From IMG/VR virus record IMGVR_UViG_3300025168_000290, positions 1 to 34,955 of that record: 34,955 bases of DNA. The stretch is one strand, 5' to 3'. Position 1 is the first letter of the stretch, and every line of letters starts with the position of its first letter. This document shows positions 1 through 7,407 of the stretch, in pieces. The notes under the pieces are model-generated. The model had not been told where the DNA came from. It worked only from the letters and a program-made list of their open reading frames with translations, and made no database searches. Source of the stretch: a virus. Both the position numbers and the translations under genes were made by a program.

Positions 1-1
1 A

Positions 2-100
2 GAACAATACAGACAAGATTTATTAACACTACCACAGGACTACACAACACCGGAATTAGCATATGCTAACATACCGACAAAACCAACATGGATGAATTAA
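2..100 (+). CDS. C-terminal fragment of a tail protein (partial, 5' end outside window)
   Basis: An open frame enters from the left edge and stops at TAA 98-100, one base before the next start codon. The fragment carries the pattern YRQDLLTLP followed by IPTKPTW. This resembles the C-terminal YRQxLRDLP...WPTKP signature of phage tail-fibre or tail-assembly-chaperone proteins (the PF16778-type tail). Only 32 residues are visible, so the identity rests on this short signature. With the next gene it is the only plus-strand coding sequence, marking the end of a structural module. Confidence 0.6.
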   Translation, partial: EQYRQDLLTLPQDYTTPELAYANIPTKPTWMN

Positions 101-101
101 G

Positions 102-431
102 ATGGCACTAAAAATTGAATACGAAACGAACTTTGGAATAACTTGCGAATACGCTATATGTGTAATAGTCGACACTAGATGTAATAAATATGTGTCAAAA
201 GAAGAGGATGAAAATGGGGATGAAGTGATTACTAAAACATTCCCCGTTCAATACAATGGTAAAATATACGCATCGGATGATGCCTATGCTGATGGTGCAT
301 CACCTGTTGGTGGTTTCAATGGTAATTTTGTGATGAGTGAATCTGCTGCTAAAACTCAATACAACATAATCAAACAATGCTACATTGACTTAAAGACAAA
401 AGATGGTTTTACAGAAGGCGAAGATTGTTAG
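102..431 (+). CDS. small hypothetical protein at the end of the structural module
   Basis: A 109-residue acidic protein that I do not recognise. It starts at ATG 102, one base after the stop of the tail-protein fragment, so it is probably co-transcribed with it and may be a small tail or virion-associated protein; that is inferred from position only. There is no signal peptide or membrane segment. It ends TAG at 429-431 and faces the minus-strand replication half of the genome. Confidence 0.6.
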   Translation: MALKIEYETNFGITCEYAICVIVDTRCNKYVSKEEDENGDEVITKTFPVQYNGKIYASDDAYADGASPVGGFNGNFVMSESAAKTQYNIIKQCYIDLKTKDGFTEGEDC

Positions 432-448
432 ATTAACACACCTAACTT

Positions 449-508
449 TCAATATATTTCATCATCTGATTCATACATAGATAGTAGCATCGCTATTAGT
501 TTTCTCAT
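449..508 (-). CDS. possible 19-aa microprotein at the end of the minus-strand operon
   Basis: A very short frame starting with ATG at 508, one base after the TAA stop of the preceding 28-codon frame. It has an AGGAAGGTG ribosome-site-like sequence upstream and ends with an acidic tail. Support is only the stop/start spacing and ribosome site, both typical for this window. Being so short, it may equally be untranslated 3' sequence. Confidence 0.2.
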   Translation of the reverse strand: MRKLIAMLLSMYESDDEIY

Positions 509-509
509 G

Positions 510-596
510 TTAATTCACCTTCCTCATTGCTCGTTTTGTAAGCCAAGTCCAAAACCTATTAGATAGTCTCCAAAAGTATTTTTCTATACGACTCAT
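510..596 (-). CDS. possible 28-aa basic microprotein
   Basis: Frame of 28 codons from ATG 596 to TAA 510-512, rich in Trp, Phe, Arg and Lys (for example RFWTWLTKR). It would be a basic amphipathic peptide. It lies downstream of the 54-aa zinc protein gene with a 43-base gap and without the tight overlap seen elsewhere. No homology is recognised, so this is a low-confidence call in the convergent intergenic zone. Confidence 0.25.
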   Translation of the reverse strand: MSRIEKYFWRLSNRFWTWLTKRAMRKVN

Positions 597-639
597 CAAT
601 AACAAGTGTAGAAACTACACCGCTTCTATATTGATGTTC

Positions 640-804
640 CTACTTAAAAACAGAATCTTGCCAAAAATGACCACATTCTTTACACTTCCACAGTTGGATT
701 CTTTTAGCCTCTTCGTTATGAAAACGAGCAGATAAGCGGTGAGGGATATGCTTGTGTTTACAGTTACGACACTCTACAATTAGCCTATCCATCAATCGTC
801 CCAT
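640..804 (-). CDS. small zinc-ribbon protein (54 aa)
   Basis: Begins at ATG 804-802, which shares its A with the TAA stop of the chaperonin gene (TAATG), a coupling type repeated in this window. The protein has CRNC at residues 12-15 and CKECGH at 41-46, a two-knuckle zinc ribbon, with a helical spacer between. It probably binds one zinc and may act as a nucleic-acid or protein adaptor; no specific function can be assigned. It is the last well-supported gene of the helicase-exonuclease-chaperonin transcription unit. Confidence 0.7.
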   Translation of the reverse strand: MGRLMDRLIVECRNCKHKHIPHRLSARFHNEEAKRIQLWKCKECGHFWQDSVFK

Positions 805-2309
805 TAAACACCCTTCTTTGCTATCATATCGTCAATCTTTAGGATTGCAGTGGTAACTTCGGTTGCGCTCAATACTGCTTGTCTGACTAAACTCATAGGT
901 TCAAACACCCCTAATTCAAACATAGAGGTAATTCCACCATTTTCTAAATCAGGACCATAGTCTAGCAAATGTTCTTGGTTTTTGTGTCGCAACGCAAGTA
1001 TACAATCGAGAGGGTCGTGCCCTCCATTTTCTGCAATAGTGGCTGGTATTATCTCTAAAGAGTCTGCAAACGCTTCGATTGCCATTTGACTTCTACCCTG
1101 AGCAGACGCTGCTTCTGAACGTAAATATGATGCCATGCTAGCGAAAGCGCTACCGCCACCATACACTATATTATCTCCATTTAAGACAAGAGAGACAACG
1201 CCTAGCGCATCGTCAAATCCTCTTTCTATCTCATCTAAAGTAGTTGTAGTAGCGCCTCTAAGAACTAGCGTAGATTGGTCTGAATTAATCATCCCCTCTA
1301 CGAACAAATAGTTCACATCGTAATGTCTTTGCCTACTCACTTTACCCATAGCACCACACTCAATATCAGAAGGTGATTGGGCTATCGGTATGCCTAGTGT
1401 TGATGAGAGCGCTCTCATAGTGCTCTCAGGTAATCTTCTGACTACGGTAACGTTATGTTTGTGTAGATAAGTACACACGTGGTCGAGAGCGCCATCTCTG
1501 ACAAAAACCATTCCACCTTCTTCGGGCATTTGCTCTAAAATTAATTTTGCTTGCTCAAGTAAATCATCGTTTGCTGACGATTTGAACTGCGTGTATCCCT
1601 GCATGTCTAACTGCACTTGTATATTCTCATCTGTTTTCTGTGGCTCTAAGCCGCTATTCAACAGAATTATATTATGTTCACCATCTATCTCTTTTTCAAT
1701 AGTCAAGTCTTTATTCACTATTGCGCCATTGAATAAATATGAATCTCTTAGCCCACCGCCGGGTAAACTCAACACACGCACTTTTTCTGCATTACCTGCT
1801 TTCTTCACTGCTTGTACACAAAGTGACGCTACATCATCAATCGCAGCATCTAGTGTTTTACCAGTCATAGCGGTTTTTGCGACTTGGATAAGGAACTCAT
1901 CTTCCGTAGAAGAATGCCTAGTAATCTTTAGCGTACTTAAGCGGTCTATCGCCATATTCGCTGCCTCAGTATAACCTTTACAGACTATATTAGGGTGCAG
2001 TCCTTTATTCATCAAACCTTCACTGTTAGACAATAGTTCACCAGCAAGTACGACAGCAGTTGTTGTCCCGTCGTAACATAGACTCTCTTGTGTTTGAGCA
2101 CACTCGATTACCATTTTACCAGCAGGGTGAGCAACGTCTAGTTCTCTCAGTATAGTAGCCCCATCATTGGTTACTATGGTGTTTCCGCCACCATCAACCA
2201 TTAACTTATCACGGCCTAGTGGACCTAGTGTGGTCTTCACTGTTCTTACTATCGTCTTTACTGCGTCTATGTTATTCCTCAATGTCGTCTCGCTATCTCT
2301 TTCACTCAT
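804..2309 (-). CDS. group II chaperonin (thermosome/CCT-like) subunit
   Basis: ATP-dependent double-ring protein-folding chaperone subunit of the archaeal thermosome family, acting in the cytoplasm. Hallmarks: TLGPLGRDKLMVD from residue 27, TNDGATIL at 47-54, DGTTTAVV near 80 (ATP phosphate binding), GGGS at 384-387 and ENGGHDPLD from about 424. At 501 residues it is shorter than the usual 540-550 and lacks the Gly/Met-rich C-terminal tail, ending in IAKKGV. The canonical Gly before DGTTT is Tyr here. The start overlaps the TGA of the upstream zinc gene (ATGA). A virus-encoded thermosome fits magrovirus-like viruses and may fold virion or replication proteins. The family assignment is firm; ring partner (self or host subunits) is unknown. 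Confidence 0.95.
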   Translation of the reverse strand: MSERDSETTLRNNIDAVKTIVRTVKTTLGPLGRDKLMVDGGGNTIVTNDGATILRELDVAHPAGKMVIECAQTQESLCYDGTTTAVVLAGELLSNSEGLMNKGLHPNIVCKGYTEAANMAIDRLSTLKITRHSSTEDEFLIQVAKTAMTGKTLDAAIDDVASLCVQAVKKAGNAEKVRVLSLPGGGLRDSYLFNGAIVNKDLTIEKEIDGEHNIILLNSGLEPQKTDENIQVQLDMQGYTQFKSSANDDLLEQAKLILEQMPEEGGMVFVRDGALDHVCTYLHKHNVTVVRRLPESTMRALSSTLGIPIAQSPSDIECGAMGKVSRQRHYDVNYLFVEGMINSDQSTLVLRGATTTTLDEIERGFDDALGVVSLVLNGDNIVYGGGSAFASMASYLRSEAASAQGRSQMAIEAFADSLEIIPATIAENGGHDPLDCILALRHKNQEHLLDYGPDLENGGITSMFELGVFEPMSLVRQAVLSATEVTTAILKIDDMIAKKGV

Positions 2310-2470
2310 TCTGCTCTCTCCTTAATCTCATTAAAGGTAAGTTCCTCGTTATCCCAATCTGCTTTTTTAACCATTATAACTCCGTCTCCCTCTTTACAAA
2401 CATCACAATGTAATCCGTGTTCGTCACTGGCCTCATTTTCACAAAATATGCATACAGGTATAGTCATCAT
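2306..2470 (-). CDS. small zinc-ribbon protein (54 aa)
   Basis: Recovered between the chaperonin and the 68-aa gene. ATG 2470 overlaps the upstream TGA (ATGA), and its own TGA 2306-2308 overlaps the chaperonin ATG in the same way. Cysteine pairs CIFC (residues 7-10) and CDVC (22-25) form a compact zinc knuckle, followed by an acidic helical tail. A second in-frame ATG at 2467 is also possible. The double coupling on both sides strongly supports translation; function is unknown. Confidence 0.75.
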   Translation of the reverse strand: MMTIPVCIFCENEASDEHGLHCDVCKEGDGVIMVKKADWDNEELTFNEIKERAE

Positions 2471-2673
2471 TCTTCTTCCTCCATTACGTTAAATGTGAAA
2501 GGATATTCTACCTGTTTTGATAATCGATTTGCCGTTCTCTGTATGTCTGCTAAATTGTTGCCTCTTTGTAACATACTAAAGAGTATATCCAATGCTTTTT
2601 TCAATTTCCATATCTCTTCTTCCGTCGTATCATTCACTTTCAGTTCACCTTCTCTTGGGTCATATTCTACCAT
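2467..2673 (-). CDS. hypothetical helical acidic protein (68 aa)
   Basis: Not recognised. The sequence reads as a helix-rich small protein with a basic-hydrophobic middle and a C-terminal run of four Glu. Those Glu codons supply the GGAGGAAGAA ribosome-binding sequence for the overlapping downstream zinc gene. Its start overlaps the end of the exonuclease gene by 7 bases. It belongs to the operon running from the helicase-like gene to the chaperonin. Confidence 0.65.
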   Translation of the reverse strand: MVEYDPREGELKVNDTTEEEIWKLKKALDILFSMLQRGNNLADIQRTANRLSKQVEYPFTFNVMEEEE

Positions 2674-3275
2674 TCTACTTCTACCTCCATTATGTCACCA
2701 GTCTCAAAAGACCTCGACTTTAACATACCATTCTTTTTACCGTATTGGTATATGTCATACGTTAACTGCGCATCTTTTACGCAATAGTCACACACTTCTG
2801 TGTATTTACCTGCTCTCCATCCTTTGGGCGCATCTTCGCTTTTCATACTCTTACTCTTACCTAGCGTATGAGAAACTAAAGACTGTAAGTTTGATTCTAA
2901 TTTACCATAAGGTAATGATGCTTTCTGAAAAAGAAGTTTGGTATCAATTATATTATCGGCCTTTTTCATTACATCTCCAATTGCATAACAATCCAAAGAT
3001 TGCTTTAGTACAGGAAAATCAAAACCTATTATGTTGTGACCGAGTATCTTACCACCTTTCTGTACATGTGCTGTGATATGGTCTCCAAGTTCACGTGGGT
3101 GTAACTTGTGCGTGGTCGCCCCATCTAACAACACATCTTCTTTAGTGAATATATGTGCATCCTTGCCGTCCCATGTAGCGACTACCGATACATCGAACAA
3201 TGCCTTATTATCCCAACCGCCTATTTCCCATGAGTAATTACTCGTTTCTATGTCTAATGCCATTATGTCGCTCAT
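2667..3275 (-). CDS. DEDD-family 3'-5' exonuclease (RNase H fold)
   Basis: Likely a 3'-5' DNA or RNA exonuclease. Counting from ATG 3275 (202 aa), motif Exo I is LDIET with D8 and E10, Exo II is GHNIIGFDFP with D86, and Exo III is YCVKD with Y164 and D168, giving a complete DEDD(y) set. There is no polymerase domain, so it is a stand-alone nuclease like those used in replication proofreading or end processing. I prefer ATG 3275 because it overlaps the TGA of the upstream 40-aa zinc gene (ATGA); an in-frame GTG at 3287 would add four residues. It sits between the helicase-like gene and the chaperonin in one unit. Confidence 0.85.
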   Translation of the reverse strand: MSDIMALDIETSNYSWEIGGWDNKALFDVSVVATWDGKDAHIFTKEDVLLDGATTHKLHPRELGDHITAHVQKGGKILGHNIIGFDFPVLKQSLDCYAIGDVMKKADNIIDTKLLFQKASLPYGKLESNLQSLVSHTLGKSKSMKSEDAPKGWRAGKYTEVCDYCVKDAQLTYDIYQYGKKNGMLKSRSFETGDIMEVEVEW

Positions 3276-3394
3276 TTCACACCACACGTCCCGAAATCAC
3301 CACATGAACATTTCCATGTGCCTCTATTTAGATTGGCTGATGCATAGCCCTTACATGAAGGGCATGGTATCTTTACATTCGATTTCAACATCAT
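3272..3394 (-). CDS. tiny zinc-knuckle protein (40 aa)
   Basis: ATG 3394 overlaps the upstream TGA (ATGA) and its TGA 3272-3274 overlaps the exonuclease start. Cysteines occur as CPSC (residues 11-14) and CSCGDFGTC (29-37). The short Cys-rich architecture indicates a zinc-binding module that may partner the adjacent exonuclease or helicase; that is inference. Double coupling and conserved architecture support it as a real gene. Confidence 0.7.
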   Translation of the reverse strand: MMLKSNVKIPCPSCKGYASANLNRGTWKCSCGDFGTCGVK

Positions 3395-3738
3395 TCATCA
3401 CCTTCCACGCCTACCGTACCGGCTTCTACATCACAGTCTATGTGCCCGTCATCTATCGCTTCCCATTCCAATTCTTTTTCGTGGAACTTCATCAGTACAT
3501 CCCATGCCTTGTCGGTCTTATCATGTTCCCAATTGATTCGTTCTAGTTTCCAGTATGGCACACGCTTTTCATCCATACACCCATCTACATACGTTGCACC
3601 TTCAAGCGTCATTCTCAGATGGGTGATTAGTTCCATCAATTGTAATTCACTCAAACCTGAGTGTTTCAATGGTATACCTGATGACCCGCTTCCTTCTCTT
3701 TCACATTTCCAACTTACATCTATTCTTCTATCTGACAT
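3391..3738 (-). CDS. hypothetical protein (115 aa)
   Basis: Not recognised. Starts Met-Ser-Asp at ATG 3738, inside the end of the DnaJ-type zinc gene (stop at 3720-3722), and ends with an acidic stretch at a TGA overlapping the next ATG. Contains a Ser/Gly-rich loop (GSGSSG) near residue 17 followed by LSELQLMELITHLR, which looks like a helix. No signal peptide, membrane segment or catalytic motif is seen. Confidence 0.65.
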   Translation of the reverse strand: MSDRRIDVSWKCEREGSGSSGIPLKHSGLSELQLMELITHLRMTLEGATYVDGCMDEKRVPYWKLERINWEHDKTDKAWDVLMKFHEKELEWEAIDDGHIDCDVEAGTVGVEGDE

Positions 3739-3884
3739 TCTTCTTCATCTCCTTCATAGTATAATTCAGCGCACCCTATACACGCTTCGCAATCGTATTC
3801 CCCTTCTGCATTCTGAAAAAACACATATCCTACGCCTCTACAATCCTTACATATCGATATTTCATTTTTTCTTTCCATCGACAT
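3720..3884 (-). CDS. DnaJ-type zinc-finger microprotein (54 aa)
   Basis: Recovered between the helicase-like gene and the 115-aa gene. Starting at ATG 3884 it is 54 aa; ATG 3878 would give 52. It contains CKDCRGVGY (residues 12-20), which matches the CxxCxGxG knuckle of DnaJ-family zinc domains, then CEACIGC (32-38). It therefore looks like about half of a DnaJ Cys-rich domain without a J domain. Its start overlaps the helicase-like gene end by about 20 bases. Lying in the same unit as a chaperonin it could be a chaperone adaptor, but DnaJ-like knuckles are also common in nucleic-acid proteins. Confidence 0.65.
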   Translation of the reverse strand: MSMERKNEISICKDCRGVGYVFFQNAEGEYDCEACIGCAELYYEGDEEECQIEE

Positions 3885-5280
3885 TTTCGACACCCTCCTT
3901 GAGTCTTAAGTAAGCAATAGTACCATCTTTTGTGTTCTCATACATCTTAGCCGCCCATTTACCATAATGAGCATAAGCAGTACCTCTAGTTACACCTGTC
4001 TGATTCATGTAGACTTTCACCAATTCTTGTTTCTTAATCCACTTGTCACCCTTGTTACCCAATTCAAATGTCTCGCAAGCCTGAGTAGAAACAATCCATC
4101 TGTTTCTTTGCGTCACCCTTTCAGCAATCTTAGGTCCAATCTCAACCTCTCCTTCTAACCATGAGATTAAGTTACGGAATAAATCGAATAATATCTCTGT
4201 TGCCATAGATACGTGCTCTCCTGTAATAACCCACTTTTCATCAAGCATAGCAAGATGCGCTGAGAATATCAGAGTGTAATTCTCCATAGCAGGTATGAAC
4301 GAAGCCACTACGTCACTGATACCCGGTCCTAGTCCATTCATAAGTTCGTAATACTCGTCAATAGATTGAGCAAAGGCAGAATAGAATGTATTATCGTCTG
4401 CTGTAAATATAGATGTCATGCTATCCTGTAATAGTGTTTCTTGCTCTTCTCTATCCATAGCATCCCATTCTACGAAAGATGTCTCAGTAACTTCCAATAC
4501 CTTATTTCTCATTCTCTTTTCCAAGTCCTTGAAATAATTGACTATATCCTCGTATGTAATTTTCATTTTAGGTTTCACTTTCAATGCTGATTGTGAACGC
4601 ACTAAACTCACGTTTTTCCTTCTATTCATGTCCCAGTGTGACCAATATAGAAGCACTCTTTGAAAGATACCTTTTGTCAATACATACTCTTTTACACCAG
4701 CAGGTGGATAAGTTGTAATCCATAGAGAAACAAGTGATTCAATTTCTGCTCTTCCACCTCTCTGTTGTAGAACTAATTTGTTGTTATTGCTTCCCACTGG
4801 ATTGCACGCCGATTGTAGATACAATACGGTTTGCTGACTGTGGGTACTTGGATTCAGTATGATAGAGCCTTCGTCAAAATTAAGCGCCTTACGTCCTGAT
4901 AGTAGCCCTTCCTTGTGTATGTAGTTCTCTTGTCCGTTATCGTCCTTCTCTACGTGAAAAGAGCCTAGTAGACCAGCATCTGTGCCTGAGGTGTACATAT
5001 CAGATGGAACTCCTATGTCCTCCAGTATATCTCCTACAAACTCCCATGCTATGCTCTTCCCTGTTCTACTCGACTGTATCCAAAAAGAATGCACTCTAGG
5101 GTCTAGGTGACTTGCACCCCACGGTAATCTCACATAAGGAACTGCTAACTGACCCTGTATGAAGAAAAACGATAACATCGCTGGGATGTCGTTATCTATC
5201 GATACGTTTCCAAAATGTTTAATGTATCCATCAAATATCTTGTATTTCTTTACTGCTTCATATTCTATTGCTTGTTTCAT
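3862..5280 (-). CDS. putative replicative helicase-like P-loop ATPase
   Basis: A 472-aa ATPase. Visible motifs: a Walker A-like QSSRTGKS around residues 69-76, a Walker B-like ALNFDEGS in the middle, a sensor-like WITTYPP, and GIFQRVLLY that fits the G-x-x-x-R arginine-finger region of DUF3987/phage helicases. The C-terminal 80 residues look like a winged helix. It most likely serves as the replicative helicase, since no other candidate is visible among otherwise complete replication genes; MCM or SF3-like affinity is possible but not proven. First gene after a promoter at 5388-5411, with an unusually long (about 100 nt) leader. Confidence 0.6.
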   Translation of the reverse strand: MKQAIEYEAVKKYKIFDGYIKHFGNVSIDNDIPAMLSFFFIQGQLAVPYVRLPWGASHLDPRVHSFWIQSSRTGKSIAWEFVGDILEDIGVPSDMYTSGTDAGLLGSFHVEKDDNGQENYIHKEGLLSGRKALNFDEGSIILNPSTHSQQTVLYLQSACNPVGSNNNKLVLQQRGGRAEIESLVSLWITTYPPAGVKEYVLTKGIFQRVLLYWSHWDMNRRKNVSLVRSQSALKVKPKMKITYEDIVNYFKDLEKRMRNKVLEVTETSFVEWDAMDREEQETLLQDSMTSIFTADDNTFYSAFAQSIDEYYELMNGLGPGISDVVASFIPAMENYTLIFSAHLAMLDEKWVITGEHVSMATEILFDLFRNLISWLEGEVEIGPKIAERVTQRNRWIVSTQACETFELGNKGDKWIKKQELVKVYMNQTGVTRGTAYAHYGKWAAKMYENTKDGTIAYLRLKEGVENVDGKKK

Positions 5281-5387
5281 AATCTTCTTCTCTCCTTTTC
5301 ATACCCTTCCGAATATTCCTATTGTCCGTCTATACTAGAGTACATAATTGTAACTATGTATAGATAATACATCGGAATATCTGACTA
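5281..5387 (-). promoter_or_regulatory. long structured 5' leader of the helicase-like gene
   Basis: All other copies of the shared promoter lie 11-25 bases from a start codon; this one leaves 107 bases. The leader holds three inverted repeats: 5313-5319 with 5374-5380 (7 bp), 5329-5335 with 5358-5364 (7 bp), and 5341-5346 with 5355-5360 (6 bp, 8-nt loop). The last two share bases 5358-5360, so they are mutually exclusive. A GAAAAGGAGAG ribosome site precedes ATG 5280. It could be an RNA control element or, alternatively, an AT-rich origin-like dyad. Confidence 0.45.
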
Positions 5388-5411
5388 TTCAATCTCGGTT
5401 TATATAGTCAA
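5388..5411 (-). promoter_or_regulatory. conserved 24-bp TATA promoter, copy 1 (helicase-chaperonin unit)
   Basis: One of six identical 24-bp elements, all on the minus strand. The core reads GACTATATAAACCGAG with an archaeal-type TATA box (TATATAA). It directly abuts the stop codon of the ERCC4 nuclease gene and drives the unit from the helicase-like gene to the chaperonin. Confidence 0.8.
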
Positions 5412-6089
5412 TCAGCGAAACACCGTCCTTTCCACATGAACAGGTTGTTCGCTAGTGAGTACTTCTGCAATCTTTCTTGCAGTTTTTGTACCCAAACCTT
5501 TCACTTTCTTTAGGGAATCTTCATACATCATCTCTTCTATACAGCCGCAAGTTTTCAATAACCTATCAGCCATTATACTACCCACACCGGGTATTGTAAG
5601 TAGCACGTCTTTACGCACATCATTAGTGCTTACTCTACGAATTGCTTGAGCGCCATGTGCTGACGCTGGTTTGTGTAGTTTATTATGTAGTTTAACGACA
5701 AATAGAGCCGCTTCACTTACGTTAGGGGTGAATATCACCTGACAGTCGAAATCGGCCATTATACGGGCTAATAGACCTAAGAACTTATTCTGTGTTTTGC
5801 TGTACGATGTCTTTGTCATTTTCACGTACTGTGATATACTCCCGTGTACTAGTAAAAAGAATCGTTCATAATTAGCATCCATATTGTCTAATTGCTTCCA
5901 AAGATGGCCGCTATCACACGATTGTAAGAAGTCGCTGACAGACTTGGCTTCTACACACGCTGCACCTAGTAAATAATCACCGACTATTAACGGCTTTCTT
6001 TCAATTCTCAAGCCTACTTTTTCAGCCTTACGAATAATAGATTCGCAGAGTTTTCCTCTTTCATTACTATCTATAATTAAATCAACCAT
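5412..6089 (-). CDS. ERCC4/XPF-type structure-specific nuclease with tandem HhH
   Basis: Cuts branched DNA such as forks or flaps. At 225 aa it contains only the ERCC4 nuclease domain (IIDSNERGK at 5-13, GDY at 37-39, VEAKSVSDF at 46-54, matching the GDY...V/IERKxxxD core with D53) and a C-terminal tandem helix-hairpin-helix (LLTIPGVGS from 163, VKGLGTKTA from about 196). It lacks the Hef/XPF helicase half. The usual ERK triad reads EAK, so Arg is replaced by Ala while the acidic and Lys residues remain. It is the last gene of the long replication operon, overlapping the preceding zinc gene by 8 bases, consistent with resolving replication or recombination intermediates. Confidence 0.9.
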   Translation of the reverse strand: MVDLIIDSNERGKLCESIIRKAEKVGLRIERKPLIVGDYLLGAACVEAKSVSDFLQSCDSGHLWKQLDNMDANYERFFLLVHGSISQYVKMTKTSYSKTQNKFLGLLARIMADFDCQVIFTPNVSEAALFVVKLHNKLHKPASAHGAQAIRRVSTNDVRKDVLLTIPGVGSIMADRLLKTCGCIEEMMYEDSLKKVKGLGTKTARKIAEVLTSEQPVHVERTVFR

Positions 6090-6309
6090 CTATTATATCC
6101 TCCTTTTTATGAACTTTACAATAATCACTACCGTTCAATTTTCTAGCCCTACACCTTTCTTTCTTTACCGTTGTACCATTACATCTGTGTTTATCGCTAG
6201 GTTTACTAAAACAACGTTGACAAAAATGTGTTATGCTTTTTCCTCTTGAGGTGTAGTTTCTAGTACCTAACTTAGCACCGCATTGTAAGCAATTGAATAT
6301 ATGTTTCAT
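6082..6309 (-). CDS. two-module zinc-finger protein (75 aa)
   Basis: Two Cys-rich modules: C7-x2-C10 with C30-x2-C33 (zinc ribbon), then RCNGTTVKKERCRA with C43, C53, C64 and H67. The second module resembles the phage DUF5763-type finger (RC...T..G..C......yC..H). It starts at ATG 6309, overlapping the TGA of the primase gene (ATGA), and ends inside the ERCC4 nuclease gene. Placement between primase and nuclease suggests a DNA-binding accessory role; function unproven. Confidence 0.75.
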   Translation of the reverse strand: MKHIFNCLQCGAKLGTRNYTSRGKSITHFCQRCFSKPSDKHRCNGTTVKKERCRARKLNGSDYCKVHKKEDIIDG

Positions 6310-7403
6310 GCCAATCCTTCTCCCGTTCCATCGTAGAATCTACACTTACCTGTGCAGAAGCCCTCTTCCATCAAAGTGCTACATTTGGCGTGGGGGTATC
6401 CTTTGTAAACTATACTCTCTGTTTGCATTCTCGTAGTATCTTCGTTATAATCAGCCCAGCCTTGCTCAGAACAAATCTCAATTATCTGCTCCACATGGCT
6501 ATCTAGTTCTTTTTCCTCCACTCTATCGATTGGAAAGAACCACCTTAGTCTATGTGCTAGATATGAGGCTAGATGATATCTAGCCCTATGAATAGGGTTA
6601 CCTTCACCTAAAGCCGCTTGTGCTAGACAGGGTAGTACCTGTATCTTACCTAGTGAGATAGTGGGTAAGTCGCCCACTTTCTTTTTATTTACGGCGAATA
6701 CGCCTGTTTTTTTCTCAGGTAGTGTAAGTTTAATCGGCTTTTGGCCCAACTGTATATATCCACCTCTAGGTTCTTGTGCTAAATCTAACAAATCCTCATG
6801 TTCAAGGGTCAATACTTCTTCTGAGGTAAGAGGTGTAGACCAACATCCTCGTTTCATATTGTATGAGTTTGGTATCCTTATCATACCCGCTAAATCAAAC
6901 GCTACTGTCGGGTCATTACAAGAGAGGTCTAACGTATCGTGCCAATTCATTATAAGCATCTTACCCGCACTTTTCAATCTAGTAACTTCTAATCCATCAG
7001 TAGGGAGGAATGCCTCTTCAAAAGGAATCCAAATATGGAATCCTCCACCTGAGAAATAAATAAAATGATGATAGTCGTTATCTAGTAGATGCTGATGTAG
7101 TCTCTTTACCTGCTCATGCATGAAAGAAAACTCTACATTCTTACCTTTTTGTTTGAAGTCTTTACAGTCAAAATCCATGACAAAGTGTCTAACTATGGCT
7201 GTATTGTATTCGGCTCTGTGATGTCTAGGCGCTTGGGTACGTCTATATCCGTAAGCGGTAAAGTAAGCGTTTCCGCTTCCGTTTTTACCTTTCCAATATC
7301 TTTCTAGTTCTTTCCAATCCCTTACAAGGTAACGTCCACCATGACCACCATGGGCGCTTAATTCCAAGACTTCCCTCGGAAAGTCGAGTGGTATGAATGG
7401 CAC
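6306..7403 (-). CDS. archaeo-eukaryotic (PriS-like) DNA primase
   Basis: Synthesises primers for PolB. The AEP catalytic motifs are clear: DFDCKD with D77 and D79 (motif I), SGGGFHIW at 118-125 (motif II), and FDLAGMIRIPNS from 169 (motif III). The C-terminal quarter is helical and ends with C341, C350 and C354 in a CxxLMxxGxCxGxC arrangement like the metal-binding tails of archaeal and haloviral primases. It is 365 aa, so it may combine small-subunit catalysis with a reduced large-subunit-like tail. The start is GTG 7403; no ATG lies nearby. Between a 122-aa unknown and a zinc gene in the replication operon. Confidence 0.9.
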   Translation of the reverse strand: MPFIPLDFPREVLELSAHGGHGGRYLVRDWKELERYWKGKNGSGNAYFTAYGYRRTQAPRHHRAEYNTAIVRHFVMDFDCKDFKQKGKNVEFSFMHEQVKRLHQHLLDNDYHHFIYFSGGGFHIWIPFEEAFLPTDGLEVTRLKSAGKMLIMNWHDTLDLSCNDPTVAFDLAGMIRIPNSYNMKRGCWSTPLTSEEVLTLEHEDLLDLAQEPRGGYIQLGQKPIKLTLPEKKTGVFAVNKKKVGDLPTISLGKIQVLPCLAQAALGEGNPIHRARYHLASYLAHRLRWFFPIDRVEEKELDSHVEQIIEICSEQGWADYNEDTTRMQTESIVYKGYPHAKCSTLMEEGFCTGKCRFYDGTGEGLA

Positions 7404-7407
7404 ACAA

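Noticed and set aside
427-446. Hairpin after the plus-strand gene as a bidirectional terminator
   Set aside because: The stem GTTAG/CTAAC is only 5 bp with a 10-base loop and no long T-run, so it is too weak to call.
5388-5411. Phage T7-type promoter reading of the 24-bp element
   Set aside because: Some bases resemble a T7 promoter, but no single-subunit RNA polymerase gene is visible and a TATA box at the right distance from the starts explains it better.
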